Shown here piece by piece: positions 34,303 through 41,016 of a stretch of 41,016 bases of DNA. The DNA is from Spirosoma panaciterrae DSM 21099 (GTDB lineage Bacteria; Bacteroidota; Bacteroidia; Cytophagales; Spirosomataceae). Within the stretch, counting starts at the first letter, position 1; each line of letters opens with the position of its first letter. Where the stretch lies: positions 1 through 41,016 of the forward strand of contig NZ_KB893205.1 of the NCBI RefSeq assembly GCF_000374025.1. The letters run 5' to 3'. The notes beneath the pieces were generated by a model. The model ran no database searches, was not told the DNA's origin, and worked only from the letters and a program-made list of their open reading frames with translations. The position numbers and the translations under genes were made by a program.

Positions 34303-34777
34303 CCATAGAGTCAATGACCGTATGAGCGAATGCATGATCGGCCTTGCTTATCATTCATTTTGTTTAGGGTTACATTCATTTATGCATTCATTATGAAACT
34401 GTTAGCGCATTTTTGCTGGGTTCTGGCGAGTACACTGGCTGTGTTCGTTGGCTGGCTATCGACGCCGTGCGGTAAGCTTTCTACCCATATGACTACCTGC
34501 ATCGCTGGCCTTTGGCGAATGGTTCAGCCGCAAGAGGCTGCTCAGGCAGTTCGCCGGATTTGGCCTGATCAGGTTCATATCCGGGGGCACTCGTTCAGGT
34601 ATGGATAGCGAGGTTCTACTAATCGATACCCTGTTTGTTTTAGGATAACTCATTCGTGCTTCTAGTTCGGATGAGCAGGATTTGTATTGTGTAGGCGTAG
34701 CCCCTTTATATGAATGATTTTGGTCAGATAAAACTTACCTGGCTTATCAATAAAAAAGTAAGCTGTGATTCCCTCTT
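34303..34777. other. Spacer of 475 bp between the two FG-GAP genes
   Basis: The plus frame 34393-34608 (71 aa) begins MKLLAHFCWVLASTLAVFVG, like a signal peptide, then STPCGKLSTHMTTCIAGL and a short basic end. It could be a small exported protein, but the remainder lacks recognisable features. Nothing else was identified. Confidence 0.35.
34393..34608 (+). CDS. Possible small exported protein (71 aa)
   Basis: The start at ATG 34393 gives a hydrophobic leader followed by two Cys (STPC and TTC) and a charged tail ending HIRGHSFRYG. The frame is open from 34330, and the ATG at 34393 fits a signal peptide. There is no known family; chance is possible because a second hydrophobic stretch precedes it in the same frame. 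Confidence 0.28.
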   Translation: MKLLAHFCWVLASTLAVFVGWLSTPCGKLSTHMTTCIAGLWRMVQPQEAAQAVRRIWPDQVHIRGHSFRYG

Positions 34778-36352
34778 ATGAACCAGTTCGTTATCATACA
34801 TACGCGAGCTATACGTACGGTAGTTTACAGGTTTTTGCATGCAGCAGGACTGTGGATTGTGCTTGTAGTTGCGTTTACCTGCTTTCCGCCCAATTGGGGT
34901 TATGGACAAATCACTTTATCGAATCAAAGTGTACGGCTTTCCCGGCAGAATTTTATTGGTGCTATGTCAAAAGGGGTAGTAGACATGAATAATGATGGAA
35001 AAGATGACATCATCCGGACTTATTCTCCTTTAAGTCGTCTTACTGGAACTCTCTTTATTGATTACCAGCAAGATAACGGAAGCTTTCGGACGGATTCGAT
35101 TCAGCAGAGAAATTGGTCTTTACCACAAAGTATGGCTGTGGCTGATGTGGATAGAAATGGATTCAATGACCTCATTATAGGAGGAGATTATGATGGCGTC
35201 CATCTAGTGTCGCAATCAGCCACCGGGTTTTCTGCCATCGCTTTGACAGGCCCCAAAATTATGATGCAGGCCGCTAATCTGGTTGATATTAACAAGGATG
35301 GATGGGTTGATTATTTTGCTTGCAATGATCTAGGTATCAATCAAATATGGGGGAATAATAAAGAGGGTAGTTTGTTGCCGGTGTCAGATTGGATTGATTT
35401 GGCAACTGTCCCTGCATCCAACAACTCCGGTAATTACGGTTCGGTCTGGTCAGATATTGATAACGACGGGGACCTGGACCTGTACATTGCCAAGTGCAGC
35501 ATCTTTGCCATGGGCTATCCTCAGGACCCTCGTCGAATTAATATGCTGTTTATCAACGATGGGAAAGGTCATTTTAGCGAACACGCTGCCGACTGTGGTC
35601 TACGCATCAATGGCCAATCCTGGACAGCCGATTTTGCCGACATCGACAACGATGGCGATATGGATTGCTTTGTAACCAACCACGAAAGCAACAGTATGTT
35701 GCTGGAAAATGATGGGACAGGCCACTTTACGGATATTACGCCAACAACCGGCATCGGTTCATTAGGGCACCCCTTACAGGCATTATTACGTGATTTTGAC
35801 AACGATGGCTATGTGGATCTACTGGTTTCAGGAAGCGAAAGCCATTTATACCACAGTAATGGCAATAAGACATTTTCAGAAGTTACCTCTGCTTTTGGTG
35901 GGAAAACCCTGAAATCGTTTGCTGTCGGTGATCTAAATCACGATGGCTTTCAGGATGTGTATGTATCCTATCATGATTACCAGGCCACGAGTGCAGGGGT
36001 GGGGGCCGATGAGTTATGGCTCAATCAACCTAACGGGAATCATTATCTGGCTATAACCTTAAAAGGGGTGCAAAGTAATCTCAATGGGATTGGTGCCCGA
36101 ATAACCATCTACACCGATAACCAGAAACAAATACGGGAAGTACGGTCGGGCGAGAGCTATGGGATAATGAATAGTCTGACACAGTATGTGGGACTTGGGA
36201 ACTATTCACGTATCGATCGTCTGGAAGTAGCCTGGCCATCAGGCCAACGCACTGTTTTACAGGGAGTGACTGCCGATCAGTTTTTGACGATTGAGGAGCC
36301 GAATTGCAAAGCCGGTTCATGCGTCCCTCTAACCATTTTACAAATACGATAA
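34778..36352 (+). CDS. Secreted FG-GAP/VCBS repeat protein with ASPIC_UnbV domain (CRTAC1-like), copy 2
   Basis: The 524-aa paralogue of the preceding secreted protein has a longer signal region (hydrophobic about 24-37, cleavage near GYGQ). It has the same run of DxDxDGxxD loops (DMNNDGKDD, DVDRNGFND, DINKDGWVD, DIDNDGDLD, DIDNDGDMD, DFDNDGYVD, DLNHDGFQD), the same GNYGSVWSDIDNDGDLDLY and NGQSWTADFADIDNDGD blocks, and an ASPIC_UnbV end (VWPSG-like AWPSGQRTVLQG). Its tail is C-x4-C-VPL-x4-IR. Codon use is more AT-rich than in copy 1, so the pair is not a very recent duplication or one copy came from elsewhere. An adhesin-like role is inferred. Confidence 0.9.
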   Translation: MNQFVIIHTRAIRTVVYRFLHAAGLWIVLVVAFTCFPPNWGYGQITLSNQSVRLSRQNFIGAMSKGVVDMNNDGKDDIIRTYSPLSRLTGTLFIDYQQDNGSFRTDSIQQRNWSLPQSMAVADVDRNGFNDLIIGGDYDGVHLVSQSATGFSAIALTGPKIMMQAANLVDINKDGWVDYFACNDLGINQIWGNNKEGSLLPVSDWIDLATVPASNNSGNYGSVWSDIDNDGDLDLYIAKCSIFAMGYPQDPRRINMLFINDGKGHFSEHAADCGLRINGQSWTADFADIDNDGDMDCFVTNHESNSMLLENDGTGHFTDITPTTGIGSLGHPLQALLRDFDNDGYVDLLVSGSESHLYHSNGNKTFSEVTSAFGGKTLKSFAVGDLNHDGFQDVYVSYHDYQATSAGVGADELWLNQPNGNHYLAITLKGVQSNLNGIGARITIYTDNQKQIREVRSGESYGIMNSLTQYVGLGNYSRIDRLEVAWPSGQRTVLQGVTADQFLTIEEPNCKAGSCVPLTILQIR

Positions 36353-36370
36353 GCCGCTAAATCTAATTAT

Positions 36371-39300
36371 ATGAAGAAGATGTACGATAGTCCGCTGCAA
36401 AAAGGGAAGGTATTGCCCCTGCCCTTCAGGAGGAGTACCCCGTTTTTTTTAGGTAAGAGGCCATCTGCCTTCTCGGGCTATTGGCTTCATATAATGAGTC
36501 TGGTAATAAGTATTCTGCTGATAGACAACAGTAGAGGGTACGCCCAGATAATACCTTCCTGCGGGCCGAATCAGGTGCTATCTGGTTACCTGACTGGGCA
36601 AATCAATCAAAGTGTCGCCTTGGATACCCCTATCGACATGGGAACATCTTTGTCGGCAGGGACGACTCTTCGATTTGTTTACGCAAAAGGGCCACTAACG
36701 GTGTGGGCTTCCACTACGTCGGGTGGGTCTTACACGGCCATTAGTAGTTTACCCTCAACATCAACGGCCGCCGTGAGTCAGGATATCATTCTGCCCACGA
36801 CTGCTCGGTATATTAAATTGACCGGAGCCGAGACGGCAACTGTTTCGACGGTTGCTTATATCACCTATAAATGCGTAGCGTCGGCGATACCGAGTTGTGC
36901 CAGCGGCCAGCGGCTGGTGAGTTATCCGGTGGGGGCCACGGCGGTCAATGGGGTAGCCTCCAGCCAGGTTGCCCTGCAAGGCGACGGCAGTGCGGTCAGT
37001 GTTCAGCAGTATTCACCATTGGTGATCGACCTGGGTAGCGTGGTGACGGCTGGCAATGCCGTTGATGTGACCTACTCCGGAGGCAATACTTACAATGGAG
37101 AGGTGGTGTATGTGGCTACCTCTACCAGCGCATCGGGGCCGTTTATTACCCTTGGCACGCTGCCTTCGTTGAGCGCCAGTTCAACCAAGCACCTGACCTT
37201 GCCCCTGGATGCCCGCTACGTCCAACTCACTACCAGCGGTGGCAGTGCCTTCTCCATTGATGCGGTCACCTATCCGGTTTACTACTGTGTGCCCAATCCG
37301 GTGCCTACCTGCCCGGCCGGTCAGCTTAGTGTGAAGGTCACTTCAGGGGCAACCTCGGTTCAATCGGCCTCGGGGGGAACGACGCCCAACGAGGCACTGG
37401 GGGGCACCCTCGATGGCTTCGTGGCCGACCTGCCAGCCAGCACCACCGTTGTGTATAACATGGGCTCGCTGCTGGCGGCTGGCACGCCCCTGACGCTGAC
37501 CACCAACTACCCGAGTAGCACCTACGAAGTACGGGTAGCGGCTTCGGCCTCAGGGCCTTATGTGTCGCTGGGTTTTTATACGTCCGACAGCCAGTTTACC
37601 TTGCCCATCAGTGCCCAGTACGTGCAGGTACTGGTGAAGGACCGGACCCTGATTGATGCCATCACCTACCCGACCTACAGTTGTGTGGCTTCGCCGATTC
37701 AGTCCTGTGCGAGTGGTCAGCAGGTGATTGCCTACTCGCAGGGGGCGGTTTCTGCCCAGGCTCTGATGGGCTCGGTCACGGGTACATCGGATGCTGTGGG
37801 CTTGGCCGATGGGGTGTATGCAACCATGGACTTGAATTCATCGATGGTGCTGGACCTGGGCCAGACGGTAGCAGCAGGGACCCCGATTCGGTTTCTGGGC
37901 AGTACCACTGGCTATAACTATCCGTTAGAAGTGGCGGTGAGCAACTCGGCGTCGGGCCCGTTTCAGGTGCTGGACCATACAGTTAGTTCTTACAATTATC
38001 CTACTATTTATACACCGATAACGGACTCCTGGGTACTTCCCCAGAATGCGCGTTATGTGCGGCTGGTCTCCCGGTCGCAGCCCTGGGCCTGGAAATGGCT
38101 CGTTGATGGGATTGTTTACGACCGTTACAGTTGTGTGTCGGCCCTGCCGAGTTGTCCGGCAGGTCAGCGTCAGGTGAGTTACCCGGTGGGAGCCACGGCG
38201 GTTGCGGGCAACAGTGGTGTTACCAGTGCCAACAGCGCGTTGGGTCAGTTGGACGGGTCTTCTGCCACCTTCACATCGGCGAGTTCGCTGACGTTGGATC
38301 TGGGGAGTGTGGTGCCCGCTGGACGGAGTGTGGATGTGACCTACCTCACAGGTGGCACAGGCGACAATGTGATGACGGTGTGGGCCTCGGCCACGGTGGG
38401 TGGTCCGTACACGGAGTTTACGACTCTGCCCTCTTCAACGGGTGCTCAGACGTTGAGTTTGACCTTGCCAGTGGATGCCCGGTATATAAAATTCAATCTG
38501 GCGACGGGAGGGCAGCGGTACTATCTGGATGCGGTCACCTACAAAAACTATACTTGTGTGCCGTCGAATGTCACTTCGGGATTTGTGTTTAACGATTTGA
38601 ACAATAATGGTCAACTGGACCCAGGTGAAGCAGGCATCGCAGGAGTAACTGTAAAGGCGTATGATCAGAATGGCAACCTGGTGGCGACAACCACAACCGT
38701 AGATGGGTCGACCTCAAATGGGGTACTCACAACGGGTACGTATTATTTTTCGGGTTTAACCGCTGGCCAACCGTATCGTCTGGAGTTTTCGTGGCCTAAT
38801 CTCTCGCAATATGTCAGTACCATTGACGGGAATGATAGCCACACATCTGTACAATTTATCCAGGGAGTGACCGGGAATAATAATTTTGGCCTGTATGTGC
38901 CAAGTACAGTATGTTCCCGTTTGCCTGATCCTCGCATGGTTACGGGGCAAGGCCTGACAACAGGTTTGTCAGTCGTATCTTTTGATTATGGTGATATAAC
39001 TGGATCAAGCAACATTACATACGATATATCAGGAGCTGAGGTAGGGGTGCCAATTGGGGTTGGTTCGCAACGGGGAACGAATCTGATTTTTATGTCACCG
39101 ATCTCGACGAATCTGGCAGGGGTATTTCCACAAGCACCCGATGGCTCGTCGGCAATTTATGTCGCCAATTACAACGGCCCTAACGGAACGCAGTCTTACC
39201 AGGATAGTAAACTTTTAGTGAGGCTGAGCGACCTGGGCATAAACGTGGGCCCTACGTATACTTCAGTCGGTGGCAACCCATTTGGAGTTCAGGGACTTGG

Positions 39301-41016
39301 CGGGCTGGATTTATCGGAAGACGGCAATACATTATACGTCATCAATATGTCTGATGGCAACTTAGTAAAGGTAGATTTAAGTGGGGTTACGTATAATCAA
39401 TTACCGGCATCTGCGCCGACATCAGCCGCAGAGATTAGCATCCCCAGTTCGTTAGCTCAATGTACTGGAGGTATTTATCGGCCGGCTGCCGTAAAACAAT
39501 ATGGAGGGAAAATATATGTAGGTGGGGTATGTAGCGCCGAGACCAGTAATTCTGCCAGTGATCTCACTGCAGCTGTGCTGTCGTATGATCCTGCTACGGG
39601 CGCCTGGAAAAATGAGTTTTCTTTTCCTTTAGATTTTGGTATTGGAAGTACCATGTCGCCCTGGAGTACGGGTGGTGGCCCTGTTTTACTAGACCTGGCC
39701 TTCGATCAGAATGGGACGATGGTGTTAGGGGTAACGGATCGGTATGTATATGGAGCCGCTACATCGGCAAACCAGGTTGGTTACATCATAGGGGCTTCCC
39801 AAAACCCCGACGGAAGTTATACGCTTGAAAGTCAGGGTGTATTAGGAGGGAAAGTGGGACAAAGTGTTTATCGGTCAGGTTCCCAAAATGTCTATGGCCC
39901 CGGTGGTGGGTGGTTTTTTGAGCAATCAGGGCCTATCAAAGCGTATCACCCCTTCACCTTTAACGGTGGATTATACATTAACCCGAATACGAATGTATTA
40001 ATGGCGGGTAGCACAGATCCTACATCGGCTGGTCAGGACGGTGTTGTATACATGGATATGTCTACTGGGTTGATAACCAATGGTCTGGACCTCGTTGGGA
40101 TAAAATTAAGCCGGATTACGGGTACTAACAGTGTTTGTGAAGCTACGCCTTATTTAGAGATCGGTAACCGGGTCTGGAAAGACACCAACAAAAATGGCAT
40201 TCAGGATCCGGGCGAGCCTTCGCTGGCTGGTGTAACCGTGCAACTGGCCGATGCCAGTGGAAATGTAATTGCCACGGCCGTGACGGATGCAGATGGAAAT
40301 TATATTTTCTCAAACGCTCCGTATGCAAGTTCGAACAGCGCAAAATACGGTTTACCGATCAAGCAGCTTACCGATTATAAACTGACTATAACATCCTTAG
40401 GCAGCGACCCATCGACAACAGGCTTGACCCTGACAGGGATTTCGCCCGCGCCGGGTGAAACTGCTGGTGCAACCAACACCGGCAAGACTCTGGCCAATAA
40501 CGATGCGTTCCTGGTCAACAATTTGCCAACGATAACGCTGAAAACAGGCGTAAATGGAGATGTAAACCATACCTACGACTTCGGCTTTATAGGGTCAATA
40601 TTCGACTTAGCCCTGACCAAGAAAGTAGCCACCGGTCAGGCATCGATTATCAAACCGGGTAGCCAGGTGACCTTCACCGTGACGGTCTACAACCAGGGAA
40701 CGCAGCCGGCCTACAACATTCAGTTGACCGATTACATACCGGCTGGACTGACGCTGAACGATGCCAACTGGACGGCCAATGGCAGCCTGGCCACGCTGAA
40801 AACCCCCATTTCGGGATCGCTGGCGGCTGGTGATAGTACTAAAATGAACATCACCTTCACGGTGAATGCCGGGGTGAGCGGACCGATTATCAACAAGGCC
40901 GAGATCAGCAGTGCCGACAACGACACCGATCCGACCAACACCCCACCCACCGATGTGGACAGCAAACCCGACCAGAACCCCACCAACGATGCGGGCGGCA
41001 CGCCTAACTCAGGCAG
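36371..41016 (+). CDS. Giant secreted adhesin-like protein: five Cys-bounded repeats, SdrD_B, propeller-like, SdrD_B, DUF11; open at right edge
   Basis: From ATG 36371 the frame stays open to the window end (1548 complete codons; no stop seen). A long N-region leads to a hydrophobic signal (about 42-52, cleavage near GYAQ). Five repeats of about 110-150 aa start at C64, C176, C314, C446 and C595 (motif C[AP][SA]GQ, LDLGS, then DAVTY..YxCV). An SdrD_B-like domain begins near 736 (GFVFNDLNNNGQLDPGEAG). A propeller-like region (about 850-1255) has GLDLSEDGNTLYVINMSDGN and GKIYVGGVCSAETS. A second SdrD_B starts at 1263 (IGNRVWKDTNKNGIQDPGEP). A DUF11-type repeat begins near 1411 (LALTKKVATGQASIIKPGSQ). 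A cell-surface or matrix role is inferred; the C-terminus is unseen. Confidence 0.9.
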   Translation, partial: MKKMYDSPLQKGKVLPLPFRRSTPFFLGKRPSAFSGYWLHIMSLVISILLIDNSRGYAQIIPSCGPNQVLSGYLTGQINQSVALDTPIDMGTSLSAGTTLRFVYAKGPLTVWASTTSGGSYTAISSLPSTSTAAVSQDIILPTTARYIKLTGAETATVSTVAYITYKCVASAIPSCASGQRLVSYPVGATAVNGVASSQVALQGDGSAVSVQQYSPLVIDLGSVVTAGNAVDVTYSGGNTYNGEVVYVATSTSASGPFITLGTLPSLSASSTKHLTLPLDARYVQLTTSGGSAFSIDAVTYPVYYCVPNPVPTCPAGQLSVKVTSGATSVQSASGGTTPNEALGGTLDGFVADLPASTTVVYNMGSLLAAGTPLTLTTNYPSSTYEVRVAASASGPYVSLGFYTSDSQFTLPISAQYVQVLVKDRTLIDAITYPTYSCVASPIQSCASGQQVIAYSQGAVSAQALMGSVTGTSDAVGLADGVYATMDLNSSMVLDLGQTVAAGTPIRFLGSTTGYNYPLEVAVSNSASGPFQVLDHTVSSYNYPTIYTPITDSWVLPQNARYVRLVSRSQPWAWKWLVDGIVYDRYSCVSALPSCPAGQRQVSYPVGATAVAGNSGVTSANSALGQLDGSSATFTSASSLTLDLGSVVPAGRSVDVTYLTGGTGDNVMTVWASATVGGPYTEFTTLPSSTGAQTLSLTLPVDARYIKFNLATGGQRYYLDAVTYKNYTCVPSNVTSGFVFNDLNNNGQLDPGEAGIAGVTVKAYDQNGNLVATTTTVDGSTSNGVLTTGTYYFSGLTAGQPYRLEFSWPNLSQYVSTIDGNDSHTSVQFIQGVTGNNNFGLYVPSTVCSRLPDPRMVTGQGLTTGLSVVSFDYGDITGSSNITYDISGAEVGVPIGVGSQRGTNLIFMSPISTNLAGVFPQAPDGSSAIYVANYNGPNGTQSYQDSKLLVRLSDLGINVGPTYTSVGGNPFGVQGLGGLDLSEDGNTLYVINMSDGNLVKVDLSGVTYNQLPASAPTSAAEISIPSSLAQCTGGIYRPAAVKQYGGKIYVGGVCSAETSNSASDLTAAVLSYDPATGAWKNEFSFPLDFGIGSTMSPWSTGGGPVLLDLAFDQNGTMVLGVTDRYVYGAATSANQVGYIIGASQNPDGSYTLESQGVLGGKVGQSVYRSGSQNVYGPGGGWFFEQSGPIKAYHPFTFNGGLYINPNTNVLMAGSTDPTSAGQDGVVYMDMSTGLITNGLDLVGIKLSRITGTNSVCEATPYLEIGNRVWKDTNKNGIQDPGEPSLAGVTVQLADASGNVIATAVTDADGNYIFSNAPYASSNSAKYGLPIKQLTDYKLTITSLGSDPSTTGLTLTGISPAPGETAGATNTGKTLANNDAFLVNNLPTITLKTGVNGDVNHTYDFGFIGSIFDLALTKKVATGQASIIKPGSQVTFTVTVYNQGTQPAYNIQLTDYIPAGLTLNDANWTANGSLATLKTPISGSLAAGDSTKMNITFTVNAGVSGPIINKAEISSADNDTDPTNTPPTDVDSKPDQNPTNDAGGTPNSG
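36560..38575 (+). repeat. Five-fold repeat coding the N-terminal part of the giant adhesin
   Basis: Repeat units begin at Cys codons 36560, 36896, 37310, 37706 and 38153. Units 2 and 5 are the most similar (SYPVGATAV shared). Spacing varies (336, 414, 396 and 447 bp), so units have diverged by indels and no exact tandem copy remains. Confidence 0.7.

Noticed and set aside
36371..38575. CRISPR-like array in the repeat region
   Set aside because: The repeats are 330-450 bp coding units without short identical repeats or spacers.
37681..38592. Two plus-strand frames (78 and 153 codons) rich in Gly and Cys
   Set aside because: They are +1 shadows of the giant adhesin frame, which is open throughout and shows clear domains.

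Overview
The window looks like chromosomal DNA from a Bacteroidota of the Cytophagales, most like Spirosoma and relatives. The grounds are: promoters of the Bacteroidota type (TTTG-like box, about 19-21 bp, TAnnTTTG); no clear Shine-Dalgarno sequences; several LytTR regulators; GH106 and GH127 enzymes; and very large secreted proteins with SdrD_B-like and DUF11 domains. Family names come from reading motifs in the translations; no database search was run.

Left part (1-13 kb). The left edge is the end of an IS110-family element (minus strand) with a non-coding end that could encode a bridge RNA. It has cut off the 5' part of an antibiotic-biosynthesis-monooxygenase-like gene, of which only the C-terminal codons remain (290-439). 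Next is a minus-strand operon for a periplasmic molybdenum aldehyde/xanthine dehydrogenase (2Fe-2S subunit with Tat signal, FAD/4Fe-4S subunit, molybdopterin subunit; PaoABC type). It is followed by a GH127-type beta-L-arabinofuranosidase, a small cysteine-containing protein, a LytS-type kinase/LytTR regulator pair bracketed by two nearly identical 26-bp sites, a second small Cys-pair protein, a Tat-exported sugar isomerase/epimerase-like TIM barrel, and three tiny membrane proteins in a row.

Middle (12.3-25.6 kb). An SDR oxidoreductase and an AraC regulator precede a three-gene carbohydrate operon (alpha/beta-hydrolase esterase, GH3, GH106 alpha-L-rhamnosidase). It is closed by a 19-bp perfect terminator-like hairpin shared with a convergent ECF sigma factor. 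A signalling block follows: ECF sigma factor (minus), a tiny secreted protein, a TPR histidine kinase, a small unknown protein (minus) and a LytTR regulator. Repeated GTACAyGAA-like motifs lie in its intergenic regions.

Right part (25.6-41 kb). This is a surface/secretome block: a 1097-aa SdrD_B/propeller/Ig-like protein, a third LytTR regulator, an unknown 276-aa protein, two tandem FG-GAP/VCBS plus ASPIC_UnbV proteins, and a giant open-ended adhesin-like ORF (at least 1548 codons) with a five-fold Cys-bounded repeat. The most striking observation is that all three complete secreted proteins here end in the same short tail, C-x4-C-[LV]-P-[ILM]-x4-I-R, although one of them is unrelated in domains to the other two. 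This is a candidate undescribed C-terminal sorting or anchoring signal. No tRNA, rRNA or CRISPR array was seen.
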